Origin: a bacterium
GTDB lineage: Bacteria; Myxococcota_A; UBA9160; UBA6930
Direction: 5' to 3'
Assembly: GCA_024228115.1 (NCBI GenBank)
Contig: JAAETT010000353.1
Coordinates: 1 to 64,000 of the forward strand
DNA: 64,000 nt
Under the pieces are notes generated by a model. That model made no database searches, was not told the origin of the DNA, and was given only the letters and a program-made list of their open reading frames with translations. Below are positions 8,541 through 17,598 of this stretch, one piece after another. How positions within the stretch are numbered: position 1 is the stretch's first letter; each line of letters starts with the position of its first letter. A program made the position numbers and the translations under genes.

Positions 8541-9297
8541 GCTTTTCGAGAAACGCCCGCATTCCCTCTTGCTGGTCGGGTGTCCCCATCGTTGCCATGA
8601 CCGCGCGGCGCTCCTCTGCCAGCGCCTCGTCGAGTGGGGCATCTCCCGCGCCGACGACGCATCGCAACACGCCGGCGACACCTAGCGCCGGCTGTGCGGC
8701 CAGCTCCTCCGCCAGGGCTTCGCCACGGGCACGGAGTTCTCCGATCGGCCAGAGTTCGTGGACGAGGCCGATGCGCAAGGCCTCCTCGCCGGAAATCTTC
8801 TTGGCCCGAAGGATCATGTCGAGCGCGTGGTCGCGGCCTACGCAGCGGGTGAGGCGGGCCGTACCGCCCCAAGCAGGCACCGAGCCCAGATCCATCTCAG
8901 GCAGTCCGATCTTCGCGCCTTCAGACGCCGCCAGGCGGAAGTGGCAAGCCAGGGGAAGCTCGAGGCCTCCTCCCAGGCAGTAGCCGTACATCAGGGCGAC
9001 CACCGGCTTTTCGAGCGCTTCGATGGCAGCCAAGACGCGTAGTCGCTGATCGAAGACAGCCTCGATACTGCCCATGCGTTTCGCGCCTTCGGGGAGTTCC
9101 TTGAGATCCATTCCGACAGAGAAATGCTCGTCGCCGGATCCGGTCAGCACGAGCGCGCGAACCGACGTGTCGGCGCCCAGCAGCGCGATCTGCTCCTCGA
9201 GCTCGTCCATGAAGGCCAGGCTCATCCGGTTCCGGGGCGGGTCGTTGTTGATCAGCGTGGCGATGGCGCCCTTGCGCTCGACCAGCAGTGCAGGCAT
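8515..9297 (-). CDS. Enoyl-CoA hydratase/isomerase family protein
   Basis: A crotonase-fold protein of 260 residues starting at ATG 9297. The oxyanion-hole segments are seen at [16 protein letters not shown] (about 58-73) and [16 protein letters not shown] (about 104-119); [20 protein letters not shown] follows near 130, where canonical hydratases carry the catalytic Glu. This points to hydration or isomerisation of an enoyl-CoA, but crotonase-fold enzymes also include hydrolases and dehalogenases. The intact gene is followed at once by an aldehyde dehydrogenase relic, so a former operon appears to have decayed downstream. Confidence 0.85.
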   Translation of the reverse strand: MPALLVERKGAIATLINNDPPRNRMSLAFMDELEEQIALLGADTSVRALVLTGSGDEHFSVGMDLKELPEGAKRMGSIEAVFDQRLRVLAAIEALEKPVVALMYGYCLGGGLELPLACHFRLAASEGAKIGLPEMDLGSVPAWGGTARLTRCVGRDHALDMILRAKKISGEEALRIGLVHELWPIGELRARGEALAEELAAQPALGVAGVLRCVVGAGDAPLDEALAEERRAVMATMGTPDQQEGMRAFLEKRRPVFNQG

Positions 9298-9417
9298 TCA
9301 GGTCTCCTTCGCAACGAGTTCTCCAGGCGAGAAACCTCACCAGGTTTGACCCGGGGGCCACTGAGGAAAGATGGGGTTGAAAGACCAACCATCGACCCCC
9401 CCAGAGGAGATTCCCGA

Positions 9418-9636
9418 GTGCAACTTCATGCTAACGCGAAGCTGACGCCGGCGTCCCGCCGGCTCCTGATCCGTCGGGTTCGAGAGAAGGGCTGGCCCGT
9501 GAAGCGGGCCGCCGAAGCTGCTGGTGCAAGCCAGCAGACGGCTCACAAGTGGCTGAGGCGATTCGACGACGCCTGGAAGGGGATCAGCTTTCCGGGTCGT
9601 GTTTCGTTCAGAGAGGTGCTGGCGTGTCTTCGATGA
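9418..9636 (+). pseudogene. IS481-family transposase, N-terminal fragment
   Basis: From GTG 9418, with AGGAGA nine bases upstream, the frame reads LHANAKLTPASRRLLIRRV and continues through AAEAAGASQQTAHKWLRRF. This is the N-terminal helix-turn-helix block of IS481-type transposases. Recognisable sequence stops near 9565, before any DDE catalytic core, and the frame runs on to 9636 into the 3' end of the convergent hydrolase gene. It is a one-ended remnant of about 50 codons, and I could not find a matching right end. Confidence 0.65.
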
Positions 9637-10519
9637 ATCCCGTGATCGCCTCGGCGAGCCGACCCGGGGCCTCGACATGGACGTCATGCCCGACGCCTGC
9701 GAAGGCGAGGAAACGGGTGTCTTGGAGTCGGGAGGTCAGGCCGCGGGCGGCCGCGATTGGAATAGATGCGTCGGCAGCGCCATGAACCTGGAGTACGGGC
9801 CGCCGAATCTCTTCGTAGGTGCCCGTCACGAGCCGCAGCCCGTCGACGGTGTACTGGCGTCGCAGGAAAGTGAGGAGCGCAGCTCGGGTGCCACGAATGG
9901 CATACGCCGCTGCCAGGCGGCGCTCGTGAGCTTCAGAGAACACGTCGCTGAAGATCGCCGTGCGTGCCATGGCGATCTCCCCGATGCCTGGGAGAAGCGG
10001 GACGATCTGCATCGGATCCATTGCCATGCCGTGCCCGATGAACACAGTTCGGTCTACGCGTTCGGGATGATCCGCGGTGAGGATCGCCGCTACGGCGCCT
10101 CCGGCAGAATGGCCCACGACCGTGGCCCGGTCGATCTCCAAAGCGTCGAGGACGTCGCGGGCCTCCTCTGCCCAGAGCGCGATTCCATAGCGTCCCGAAT
10201 GGGTGCGATCACTCAGACCGAGCCCGTAGTAGTCGATCCCGATGACCCGGTGGCTCTCGCCAAGGCGCGCGGACAGACCCTCCTGCCAGTCTGCCACGCT
10301 GCGTCCGGTTCCGTGGAGGAGCAGGATCACGTCTTCGCTCTTGCCAACGTCCAGCACGTGCACCCTTCCCGAGCGTGTTTCGACAAAACGGGTCTCCGGA
10401 TCGCTGGGTGCCTCGGCGCGAGGCATGGGCTCGGAGCCTCGGTTCAAGAGGGAACCGACGCCACAGCTGAAGAGGAGGACGAGTGTCAGGCCGGCCGAGA
10501 TGATGAGCTTGTTTTTCAA
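9608..10519 (-). CDS. Alpha/beta hydrolase, exported or lipid-anchored
   Basis: A 303-residue alpha/beta-hydrolase fold enzyme. Residues 1-19 are a hydrophobic signal ending LLFSC, so Cys19 may be lipidated. The oxyanion motif is LLLHGTGRS near 68-74, the nucleophile elbow VGHSAGG has Ser138, and candidates for the acid and base are GAADASIP near 245 and GVGHDVH near 275. Substrate unknown. The gene overlaps the upstream TetR gene by four bases (ATGA), so the regulator and hydrolase are cotranscribed. Its 3' end runs into the IS481 fragment on the other strand. Confidence 0.82.
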   Translation of the reverse strand: MKNKLIISAGLTLVLLFSCGVGSLLNRGSEPMPRAEAPSDPETRFVETRSGRVHVLDVGKSEDVILLLHGTGRSVADWQEGLSARLGESHRVIGIDYYGLGLSDRTHSGRYGIALWAEEARDVLDALEIDRATVVGHSAGGAVAAILTADHPERVDRTVFIGHGMAMDPMQIVPLLPGIGEIAMARTAIFSDVFSEAHERRLAAAYAIRGTRAALLTFLRRQYTVDGLRLVTGTYEEIRRPVLQVHGAADASIPIAAARGLTSRLQDTRFLAFAGVGHDVHVEAPGRLAEAITGFIEDTPAPL

Positions 10520-11172
10520 GATGATGCTTCCTCCGCCCCGAATGCGTCACGCAACACGGCTTTGAAGAGGGTGAGCGTACGCTCGCGAAGAGCTGCCGTT
10601 TCGGCATCGAAGGGGCGAGTTGCGTTTACGAGACCAAGCCCCTGCATCACCTGGAAGATCAGGCTGATCCACGTCGCGAAGTCGGGCAGCCGCTCAGCGA
10701 CTTCCGGGAACAACGCCTCGGCCAGCGGAACATTGCCTTCATCGAAGGCCTGCGCTTCGGGCCATAGGGACCAGGACAACTCGGCGTGGCTCGCGGCTGC
10801 GAGCCACAATTCCAGGACGGCCTTGAACTCAGGAGCGCCGAAGGCGGACCACATGACATCCACCAGCGCGTCGACCCGGTCGCCATTCGTAGGCAGGGCT
10901 TCGAGTTGTGTGACCACTCCGTCTCGCAAGCGGCCGTACACGGCTTCGAGGGTCGCTCCGAGCAGGTGCTCCCGCGTGCCGTAGTGGTGCAACAGCGATC
11001 CATTGGATACGCCGGCACGCTTGCAGACAGCCAGCGTGGTGGTTCCGGCGTAGCCGTGGTCGATCAGGCAGCCGATCGAGGCGTCGAGCAGACGTGTCTT
11101 GGTGGCGGCGCTTCGTTCCGCCTGACTTCTACGGGCCCGCGGAAGGGGAGTCTGGCTCGGCATGGTGGGCAT
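10516..11172 (-). CDS. TetR/AcrR family transcriptional regulator
   Basis: A 218-residue regulator. The N-terminal helix-turn-helix (about 24-70) reads TKTRLLDASIGCLIDHGYAG then VCKRAGVSNGSLLHHYGTRE, typical of TetR proteins; the C-terminal half is the variable ligand-binding domain. The gene is translationally coupled to the downstream alpha/beta hydrolase, so it probably controls that gene and itself. The upstream promoter carries a palindrome between the -35 and -10 boxes, as expected for autorepression. Ligand unknown. Confidence 0.88.
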   Translation of the reverse strand: MPTMPSQTPLPRARRSQAERSAATKTRLLDASIGCLIDHGYAGTTTLAVCKRAGVSNGSLLHHYGTREHLLGATLEAVYGRLRDGVVTQLEALPTNGDRVDALVDVMWSAFGAPEFKAVLELWLAAASHAELSWSLWPEAQAFDEGNVPLAEALFPEVAERLPDFATWISLIFQVMQGLGLVNATRPFDAETAALRERTLTLFKAVLRDAFGAEEASS

Positions 11173-11182
11173 CGTAAGCGAA

Positions 11183-11212
11183 ATTATACATTTAGTCTAG
11201 ACTCATTGTTAA
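11183..11212 (-). promoter_or_regulatory. Promoter with palindromic operator for the TetR gene
   Basis: The minus strand has TTAACA (11212-11207), an 18-bp spacer and a perfect TATAAT (11188-11183), eleven bases before the TetR start codon at 11172. The spacer contains the perfect palindrome AGTCTAGACT (11194-11203). An operator in this position would block polymerase, consistent with autorepression by the TetR protein. Confidence 0.6.
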
Positions 11213-11247
11213 TATCTGGGCCGCTGAAGGTCGTAGTCTGGTTCCAT

Positions 11248-12153
11248 TCAGGAACTCGAGGAGGGGCCAGCGGAGGTCGGCCGCCGTTTTGCCCAACCCA
11301 GGACAGGGATCGCAATCCCGATCAGCATCACGACGCCACCCTGGATTTCTCTGGCACTTGGTTGATCCGAGAGGAGGACGGCTCCGAGCACGAGGGTGAG
11401 CGGAGGGGCGGCCAGGGTCGCCAACGTGGTGATCCGCGCCTCGATGTACCTGGCCGAGTTCATCATGCACAACCGACCCATGAACGGGCCGAAGAAGGCC
11501 GCGAGGCCTACATAGCCAGCTTGGGCAGCGGAGATATCCAAGATCTCCGGCGGGAAGCCGTTGAATACGAACCACAGGGCGACAGCGATCCAGAGTCGCA
11601 ACGCGTTGACGGCGACCAGATCGATGCGTCGGATGAAGAGTCGGGTGATCACGGCCATCGAAGCGAAGCAGAACGCAGAGACGGCGGCCCAGACGATGCC
11701 GACGGCTCGAGGCTCGGAAGCTGAAACCGCGTCTTGCAGGAGGAACAGGCCACAACCGGCCACGGCGGCGCCAATCCAGAAGCGGGCATCGATTCGCTCC
11801 CCGATGATCGGCCATGCGAGGAGCGCGACGATGATCACCTCGCTGCGTTGCATGACGGTCAGCAAGGCTGGGGAGAGGAGTTGAATGGCGGAGGCACTCG
11901 CGAGATTTCCGAAAAGGGTGAACGCGGCGAGGGCTGTTGCGATTCCGAGGTCGACCGGACCGAACCTCGGAATCGATCGCTGGCGGTAGCCCGTCAGGAG
12001 GCTGTTGAAGATCGCAGCAATCGCCAACAACAGGAGTGTATTGATCGCGCTTTCGCCGTAGGTGCTGGCGACCTTCCACGGGATGACGAAGCCGGCGATG
12101 CCAATCGCCGCAGCCAACGCCCATAGGATTCCGCGGCGATGTTCGGTCGGCAT
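11248..12153 (-). CDS. DMT superfamily (EamA) membrane transporter
   Basis: A 301-residue protein with about ten transmembrane helices in two EamA repeats (residues 8-140 and 150-285), the plan of drug/metabolite exporters. Characteristic segments are the first helix with IPWKVAS, the GNLASASAIQLLSPALLTVM stretch closing repeat one, and APPLTLVLGAVLLSDQP in repeat two. It sits in the inner membrane; the substrate cannot be predicted. The start is ATG 12153. The TetR gene lies downstream on the same strand but has its own promoter. Confidence 0.82.
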   Translation of the reverse strand: MPTEHRRGILWALAAAIGIAGFVIPWKVASTYGESAINTLLLLAIAAIFNSLLTGYRQRSIPRFGPVDLGIATALAAFTLFGNLASASAIQLLSPALLTVMQRSEVIIVALLAWPIIGERIDARFWIGAAVAGCGLFLLQDAVSASEPRAVGIVWAAVSAFCFASMAVITRLFIRRIDLVAVNALRLWIAVALWFVFNGFPPEILDISAAQAGYVGLAAFFGPFMGRLCMMNSARYIEARITTLATLAAPPLTLVLGAVLLSDQPSAREIQGGVVMLIGIAIPVLGWAKRRPTSAGPSSSS

Positions 12154-12444
12154 ATCCGGAGTCTTCTCTGCTTTCCGCCGTGAAAATGGATCTCCAGGGC
12201 CACCGATCCGTCACTCCGAGTGATCGTGGCATATTCCGCGGGCTTTGCGGGGATGGTCACCGGGGCCCTCGGAAGGGGAGATCCAGCTCGAGTCTAGCAG
12301 GGCCCCCTCCCGGCCATCCGAAGAGGAAGAGCCGTTCAGCTCCACCCGGGGGCCTTGATTCCGCTGGGTCGCAGCAGGATTCAACCGCGGGCGTCGCCAG
12401 ACCGATGAGAAAGCCGAGTGCCGTAGGGAGATCCACGGAAGAGT
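12154..12444. other. Intergenic stretch without a supported gene
   Basis: This is the spacer between the divergent DMT transporter and a membrane protein gene. It contains a short open frame on the minus strand from ATG 12260 that runs into the transporter gene, but I recognise nothing in it. I see no clear promoter boxes, repeats or RNA gene here. Confidence 0.4.
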
Positions 12445-13178
12445 ATGACGGCTGCCATCTGCAACGCTGGCCTGATCGCATTCTTGTTAGTCAGTCTGGT
12501 CGTCGGGCTTCGGCTGCTGCTGCTCTGGCGCAAGACCCGTGGGCTACCCGAGCTGATGATCGGAGCGGGCTTCCTGGTAGGCGGCGCGTTCGGCTTCATC
12601 CCGGAGCATCTCGTCATCACGGGGTAGTCCAGAGCTCGTGGGATGGCCCCATCCTGGCAATCGCCGAGCTGGCGATCCGTTCCACGGCTGTCCTGTGCGC
12701 GGTTTTCACCTGGCAGGTATTCCGGCCGGAGTCGAGTTGGGCTCGCAATCTCACGCTGGGCATCGGAGCTACATTGGCACTCGCCCATCTGGCTCATCCG
12801 GGGCCGTGGGCCACGGCCGAAACCCCGATGGCCTGGTACGCATCGATCCTTACCGCGATCGTGCGCTCCGGGGCTTTCGCGTGGGCGGCGGCAGAAGCTC
12901 TTCGCGAGGGAGTGATGGCGCGCCGTCGTGCTCGGCTCGGCCTGGTGAGCCCCGAGACCGCACGTCGCTTCCTGCTGTGGGGCTTCGCGATGCTCGGACC
13001 CTCCTGCATGTCCGCGGTGCCACTCCTCATGCGCTGGCTGCTCCAGCCCGACCCGGGACCGGAACTCTTCTGGGCCGGGCTCCAATCCTTCTTTGGCCTG
13101 GTGGCAGCACTCGCCAGGTCCGCGGCCTTCCTTTCGCCCCAGCGAGCGAAGGAAATCCGGACCGCCGAGACTTCCTGA
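12445..13178 (+). pseudogene. Multi-pass membrane protein, one-base frameshift
   Basis: A protein of about 244 residues with seven predicted membrane helices, split between two frames. The first 60 codons (start ATG 12445; a helix around LIAFLLVSLVVGLRLLLLW, then LPELMIGAGFLVGGAFGF) end at TAG 12625. The rest continues in the adjacent frame (ILAIAELAIRSTAVLCAV, and later helices) to 13178. The switch is at the GGGG run 12621-12624: one more G gives VITGVVQSSWDGP and joins the halves. As in the carboxylesterase, this may be a sequencing error. I recognise no named family; the layout suggests a seven-helix envelope protein. The cyclopropane synthase gene follows after 51 bp. Confidence 0.65.
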
Positions 13179-13229
13179 CGCTCGGCCCAGGGCTTGTGCC
13201 CGAGCCATTTCCCTGGTTGATTCAAAACC

Positions 13230-14498
13230 ATGGGCCGCTCCATCCTCCCGCCGGGCCTCGCTCATCGCATCGCGAATGCACTCTACCGGGCCGCCGGTTC
13301 GCCGGAATTGCGCATTCGGCTCTGGACCGGCGACGAAGTCGGCACCTCGCCGGATACTTCTGCAGGCACGCTCGTGATCCGAAGTCCCCTTGCCTTGATT
13401 CGCCTGGCGATCGATCCGGAACTCGAGCTCGGAGATCTCTTCGTGCAGGAGCGGATCGAAGTGGAAGGTGCCCTGGATGAGTTCCTGGCGGCGCTCCTGC
13501 GTCGCGAGCCCCGGGTTGGAGTGAGCCATTGGATTCCTGATTCGTTGCGAGAACTGGCCCTGAATACGGGGCGCAGCAAGGCAACCCAGAATGCGAGCCA
13601 CCACTACGACGTGGGAAACGAGTTCTACGCCTGCTGGCTCGACGCCGGGATGACGTACACCTGTGGCTACTTCCCGCGCCCGGATGCGAGCCTGGAGGAA
13701 GCGCAATTCGCCAAGATGGATCACGTCTGCCGCAAGCTCGGGTTGCGCCCCGGTGATGAAGTGGTCGAGGCAGGTTGCGGTTGGGGAGGCCTGGCCCTGC
13801 ATATGGCTCGCCACTACGGCGCGCGTGTACGGGCCTGCAACGTGGCCGAGGAGCAGGTGGCCTACGCCCGGGAGCGTGCCGAGAAGGAAGGCCTCACCGA
13901 TCGCGTGGAGTTCATCCACGATGACTACCGAAACCTGCACGGGCAATACGACGTGTTCGCCTCGGTTGGCATGCTCGAGCATGTAGGTACGGATCACTAT
14001 GAGGAACTCGGTTCAGTGATCGATCGCTGCCTGCGTCCGCATGGCCTCGGTCTGCTCCACACGATCGGACGCAGCCGCCCGCAGCTCTTGAACCGCTGGA
14101 TGCGCAAGCGCGTCTTCCCCAACGCACATCCCCCAACTCTTGGTGAGATGATGCGCATTCTCGAGCCGAAGAACTTCGCGTTGCTCGACGCGGAAAATCT
14201 GCGCATCCACTACCGACTCACCGCAAGCCATTGGCTGCGCCGGTTCGAGCGGGAGACGGATCGAATCGAAGCCCTCGTGGGTCGCGAGCTGGCCCGGACC
14301 TGGCGCTTCTATCTGGCCGGCACGACGGCCTCGTTCGAGACGGCCACGGTTCAGCTCTTCCAGGTGCTCTTTTCGCGTGCCGGGAACGATCACATTCCCT
14401 TTACCCGCGAGCATCAGTACAGCGGGGATGCGCCCTGCTTCGCAGACGAGGCAATCGAAGAGCTTCTCCAGGAAGGTGGCGCGCTTGGAGAGCGCTGA
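13230..14498 (+). CDS. cfa: Cyclopropane-fatty-acyl-phospholipid synthase
   Basis: A 422-residue SAM-dependent methyltransferase that adds a methylene bridge across the double bond of membrane unsaturated fatty acids. The N-terminal lipid-binding domain spans about 1-110, then comes HHYDVGNEFYACWLD near 124-138. The SAM-binding motif VEAGCGWGG is at 179-187, and SVGMLEHVG near 252-260 includes the conserved Glu/His of the bicarbonate site. The length and order match Cfa proteins. The downstream FAD-dependent oxidoreductase overlaps it by 14 bases; such a pair may further modify the lipid, for example by reduction or desaturation, which is inference. Confidence 0.9.
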   Translation: MGRSILPPGLAHRIANALYRAAGSPELRIRLWTGDEVGTSPDTSAGTLVIRSPLALIRLAIDPELELGDLFVQERIEVEGALDEFLAALLRREPRVGVSHWIPDSLRELALNTGRSKATQNASHHYDVGNEFYACWLDAGMTYTCGYFPRPDASLEEAQFAKMDHVCRKLGLRPGDEVVEAGCGWGGLALHMARHYGARVRACNVAEEQVAYARERAEKEGLTDRVEFIHDDYRNLHGQYDVFASVGMLEHVGTDHYEELGSVIDRCLRPHGLGLLHTIGRSRPQLLNRWMRKRVFPNAHPPTLGEMMRILEPKNFALLDAENLRIHYRLTASHWLRRFERETDRIEALVGRELARTWRFYLAGTTASFETATVQLFQVLFSRAGNDHIPFTREHQYSGDAPCFADEAIEELLQEGGALGER

Positions 14499-15594
14499 CG
14501 TCGTCATCGTCGGCGGAGGGCCGGCTGGGTCCTCCATGGCCTTCGGTCTCCGTGGGAGTGGACTTCGCGTCGTGATCCTCGACCGTGCCCGCTTTCCTCG
14601 GGACAAGCTCTGTGCCGGCTGGGTGACCCCACGGGTCTTCGACGCACTCGGTATCGAGACCGAAGCCTATGCCAGGGGAAACGTCCTGCAGCCCATTCAC
14701 GGTTTTCGTGTAGGCGTGTCCAGTGGGCGGGAATCAGCCACCCGTTCGGATCAGGTCGTTAGTTACGGAATCCGACGCTGTGAGTTCGATACGTACCTCC
14801 TGAGAAGAACAGATTCCGATGTTCGAGACGGCGAACCACTTCGTTCGCTGGAGTGCCAGGGCTCTGGTTGGTTGGTGAACGGCTCGATTCACGCCCCCCT
14901 GGTCGTGGGGGCGGGCGGCCATTTCTGTCCCGTGGCACGTCGATTGATGCTCGGACCCAAATCCGAAGAGCCTCTCATCGCCGCCCAGGAAATCGAGTTC
15001 CGGATGACCGAGGCACAGGCGCTTGCCTGTCCTGTCGCAGCCGATACGCCGCTGATTTCCTTCCAGCGTGATCTGAAGGGCTACGGGTGGATCTTCAGGA
15101 AGGGAGATTGGCTGAACCTGGGCCTGGGGCGACAGGATCGCGAGCATCTCTCGACGCACCTGGCCGGCTTCCTCGACGAGTTGCGCCAACAGGAACGCCT
15201 ACCGCCTGAACTGCCCACGGCCTTCCGTGGGCATGCCTATCTGTTGTACGACCAGGCGCCACGCCGCCTCTTCGACGACGGGCTCGCTTTGATCGGTGAT
15301 GCGGCTGGATTGGCCTACCCGCGAAGCGGCGAGGGCATCCGACCCGCCGTGGAATCGGGCCTCCTGCTGGCCGGCACACTTCGCAACATGCGATCGGCGG
15401 AGAAGCTCGGTGCGCCGGAAACGCTGGCCGGCTACGAGCGAGATCTGCTCGGTCGTTTCGGACCGCGGGAACATCGCCCGGGTCCGACGGATCGCCTTCC
15501 CGCTCCCCTCGTCCGCTTCCTGGCCGCGCGGCTCCTGGGCCACCCGCGGATTGCCAACGACATCGTCGTCCGCCGCTGGTTCCTGCGCGCCTAG
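14485..15594 (+). CDS. FAD-dependent oxidoreductase, geranylgeranyl reductase-like
   Basis: A flavoprotein of 369 residues in the p-hydroxybenzoate hydroxylase/geranylgeranyl-reductase superfamily. The dinucleotide motif IVGGGPAGSSMAF is near residue 7, RARFPRDKLCAGWVTP (the DxxxFPRxKxCGG-like segment) near 33, and the second FAD motif LALIGDAAGLAYPRSGEGI near 270. TTG 14485 was chosen as start because AGGAAGG lies eight bases upstream and the FAD motif must be near the N-terminus. The gene overlaps the end of cfa and so is translationally coupled to it. A role in modifying lipids or isoprenoids is likely, but the substrate is unknown. Confidence 0.8.
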   Translation: MESADVVIVGGGPAGSSMAFGLRGSGLRVVILDRARFPRDKLCAGWVTPRVFDALGIETEAYARGNVLQPIHGFRVGVSSGRESATRSDQVVSYGIRRCEFDTYLLRRTDSDVRDGEPLRSLECQGSGWLVNGSIHAPLVVGAGGHFCPVARRLMLGPKSEEPLIAAQEIEFRMTEAQALACPVAADTPLISFQRDLKGYGWIFRKGDWLNLGLGRQDREHLSTHLAGFLDELRQQERLPPELPTAFRGHAYLLYDQAPRRLFDDGLALIGDAAGLAYPRSGEGIRPAVESGLLLAGTLRNMRSAEKLGAPETLAGYERDLLGRFGPREHRPGPTDRLPAPLVRFLAARLLGHPRIANDIVVRRWFLRA

Positions 15595-15624
15595 GATTTC
15601 TTCCGCTACTCGCACCGCGCTCGT

Positions 15625-16341
15625 TCAGGCGCGGAAATCGATCTCGCCGCTGTGCTGCTCCGGCCCATGGGCACCCTCGCCGCATACGGGGCAGGAACCC
15701 GAGACGGGAGCCTCTTCGGTTTCTGCCGGGCCGGCCGTCGTGCCCGTGGCATCGCTCTCTAGGCCCATGGCTTCACGGGTCGCGGCGACTCGCGCCTGCT
15801 GGGCCTGTCTGGCTGCCGTGGCAGCGATCTGGCGATCGTGGCCGGAGGGATCCGCCGGTGCGAGAGCTGCTGCCCGGACCCGCTCCATCTTGTGTGCGGT
15901 TGCAGCCGGATCGCCCCCGACGGGCGAAGCATCGATCGAGACTTCTCCACCGACCGCATAGCGTCGGCCGTCGGGTCCGTTCTCGTACGTGAAGCTCGCG
16001 CCACCCCTGGCCAGGCTGCCTGCTGCTGCTTTGTGGGCCGCTTCGTGGGCGCGCACTTCGCGGTCGCGGCGTGCGAGTTCATCGACCTCGCGTCGCTCGT
16101 CTTCCGTGAGCTCCGAGCCCGTGGGTTCCGAGCGCGTCGATTCCGAGCGCGTCGATTTCTCGTCGTCGGCTCGGCTCCGGGCCAGGCCTTCGGCGCTCAG
16201 AGACATGCGGACACCGCGGCTCTCGCCACGTGATTCATCGGTCTGCCCGGCAGGCTGATCGGAGCCACGGGGGGCGGGGCGCGGGTCGCCGAGGAGCTGC
16301 CCGCGAAGCGCGCCGAGATCGAAGAGGGAAGACACGTCCAC
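15625..16341 (-). CDS. SprA-related putative metalloprotease (CJM1_0395 family)
   Basis: A 238-residue protein with a low-complexity N-terminus rich in Ser/Arg/Glu (about 20-80) and then the SprA-family core: DREVRAHEAAHKAAAG (about 93-108) with a HExxH-like motif, followed by YENGPDGRRYAVGGEVSIDA and AALAPADPSGHDRQIAATAA. The tail has a CPVCG pair. HEAAH could bind zinc, and the family is annotated as putative metalloprotease, but no activity is established to my knowledge. It is convergent with the FAD oxidoreductase gene. Confidence 0.75.
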   Translation of the reverse strand: MDVSSLFDLGALRGQLLGDPRPAPRGSDQPAGQTDESRGESRGVRMSLSAEGLARSRADDEKSTRSESTRSEPTGSELTEDERREVDELARRDREVRAHEAAHKAAAGSLARGGASFTYENGPDGRRYAVGGEVSIDASPVGGDPAATAHKMERVRAAALAPADPSGHDRQIAATAARQAQQARVAATREAMGLESDATGTTAGPAETEEAPVSGSCPVCGEGAHGPEQHSGEIDFRA

Positions 16342-16481
16342 GTCGCCGGTCTATCGGGTATCCGATTCCCGGCCTACACCGGGTGAACCACCCAGGCCGA
16401 TGCGGCGAATACCGGACGGCTGGGTCTTCGGCAAAAGCCTGCTCGAGCGTGCAGCGCAGTTCCAGGAGCGATGGGCCCGGG

Positions 16482-16730
16482 TCACCCCCGCAGTTTGCGA
16501 TGTGCAAAGAGCAGCACCAGGGCGCCGCCGGTTGCGAGCGCGAGGCTGCCCAGGTTGAAGCCGGTCACGTCGCCGAGGCCAAGCCGGGTTCCGAGAAACC
16601 CTCCGAGGAATGCGCCGGCGATTCCGATCAGGATCGTCACGACGAGGCCACCCGGATCGGGACCGGGCATGATCCATTTGGCGAGAACGCCAACTACGAG
16701 GCCGAGCAGGATCCAAGACAGGATGCCCAT
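16482..16730 (-). CDS. GlsB/YeaQ/YmgE family small membrane protein
   Basis: An 82-residue protein with three membrane helices and the family signature (MGILSWILLGLVVGVLAKWI, then GIAGAFLGGFLGT). The family is formerly called transglycosylase-associated and is often induced by envelope or general stress; its mechanism is unknown. It lies 85 bp downstream of the last SDR gene of the steroid operon on the same strand, so read-through is possible. A 140-bp stretch without a recognised gene separates it from the SprA-like gene. Confidence 0.85.
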   Translation of the reverse strand: MGILSWILLGLVVGVLAKWIMPGPDPGGLVVTILIGIAGAFLGGFLGTRLGLGDVTGFNLGSLALATGGALVLLFAHRKLRG

Positions 16731-16815
16731 GGGGAGTCCTCCGTGCAGGGGACCTGAGGATACCCGAACCGGGCGACGAGGCGCTCTGCCGGCCTGCTCG
16801 CATTCCGTGCTGGCG

Positions 16816-17586
16816 TCAGCTCCGGGCGGCGCTCAGGAACGCCGGCGCCTCGCCCCCGCCGTGGAGCAGCAAGTTGGCACCCGTGACATAGCTGGCCAGC
16901 GGTGACGAGAGGAAGACGCAGGCATCGCCGATTTCTTCCGGCTTGGCGAGGCGGCCCAGAGGCACGGTGGCTTCGACGCGCGCCAGGCCGGCCGCATCCC
17001 CGTAGTGGAGGTGCGATTGTTCCGTGCGCACCATCCCGACCGCGATCGCATTCACTCTCACCCGCGGCGCCCACTCGACGGCGAGGCTCTGCGCGAGGGA
17101 GATCAGCCCGGCCTTCGCAGCGCCGTAGGCGGCGGTTCCGGGGGACGGTCGCAGGGCGGATACGCTGGAGATCATCACGATCGAGCCGCCCTGCTCCTGG
17201 CCCTGCATCACGGCATTGGCTTTCTGGGCGAAATGAAGGGGCGCCATCAGGTTCAGCGCCATGATCTTCTCGTGGAAGCGAGGCGAGGCATCGGCTGCAT
17301 CCGCGAATGGGGCACCGCCGGCGTTGTTCACCAGGATGTCGAGCTGGCCGAAGCGTTCGACGGTTCCTTCGACGACGCCAGCGATCGCGTCCACGTCGTG
17401 CACATCGGCAGGGAGGAATACCGCGGCGTGGTCGCCCGCACTCGGCAGCACGTCGGGTTCGTTGCGTCCGCAGACGACGACATCGGCGCCGGCTTCGAGG
17501 AAGCGTTGGGTGATGCCGCGTCCCACGCCTCGACCACCGCCCGTCACGATTGCGACTTTGCCCTGGAGATCGATGTCGATGGACAC
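16816..17586 (-). CDS. SDR family oxidoreductase (last gene of steroid operon)
   Basis: A classical short-chain dehydrogenase of 256 residues. The cofactor loop TGGGRGVG is at 15-22, NNAGG near 88, the active-site Ser in MISSVSA and the YGAAK pair near 155-159. The end, LLLHGGGEAPAFL, resembles from memory the second SDR of the mycobacterial KstR2 regulon (Rv3549c type). It is the last gene of the ten-gene operon that starts with ipdA, 12 bp after an acyl-CoA dehydrogenase. It probably oxidises or reduces a hydroxyl/keto group of a ring-degradation intermediate; the exact step is not decided by sequence. Confidence 0.85.
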   Translation of the reverse strand: MSIDIDLQGKVAIVTGGGRGVGRGITQRFLEAGADVVVCGRNEPDVLPSAGDHAAVFLPADVHDVDAIAGVVEGTVERFGQLDILVNNAGGAPFADAADASPRFHEKIMALNLMAPLHFAQKANAVMQGQEQGGSIVMISSVSALRPSPGTAAYGAAKAGLISLAQSLAVEWAPRVRVNAIAVGMVRTEQSHLHYGDAAGLARVEATVPLGRLAKPEEIGDACVFLSSPLASYVTGANLLLHGGGEAPAFLSAARS

Positions 17587-17598
17587 GAAGGTTCTCCT

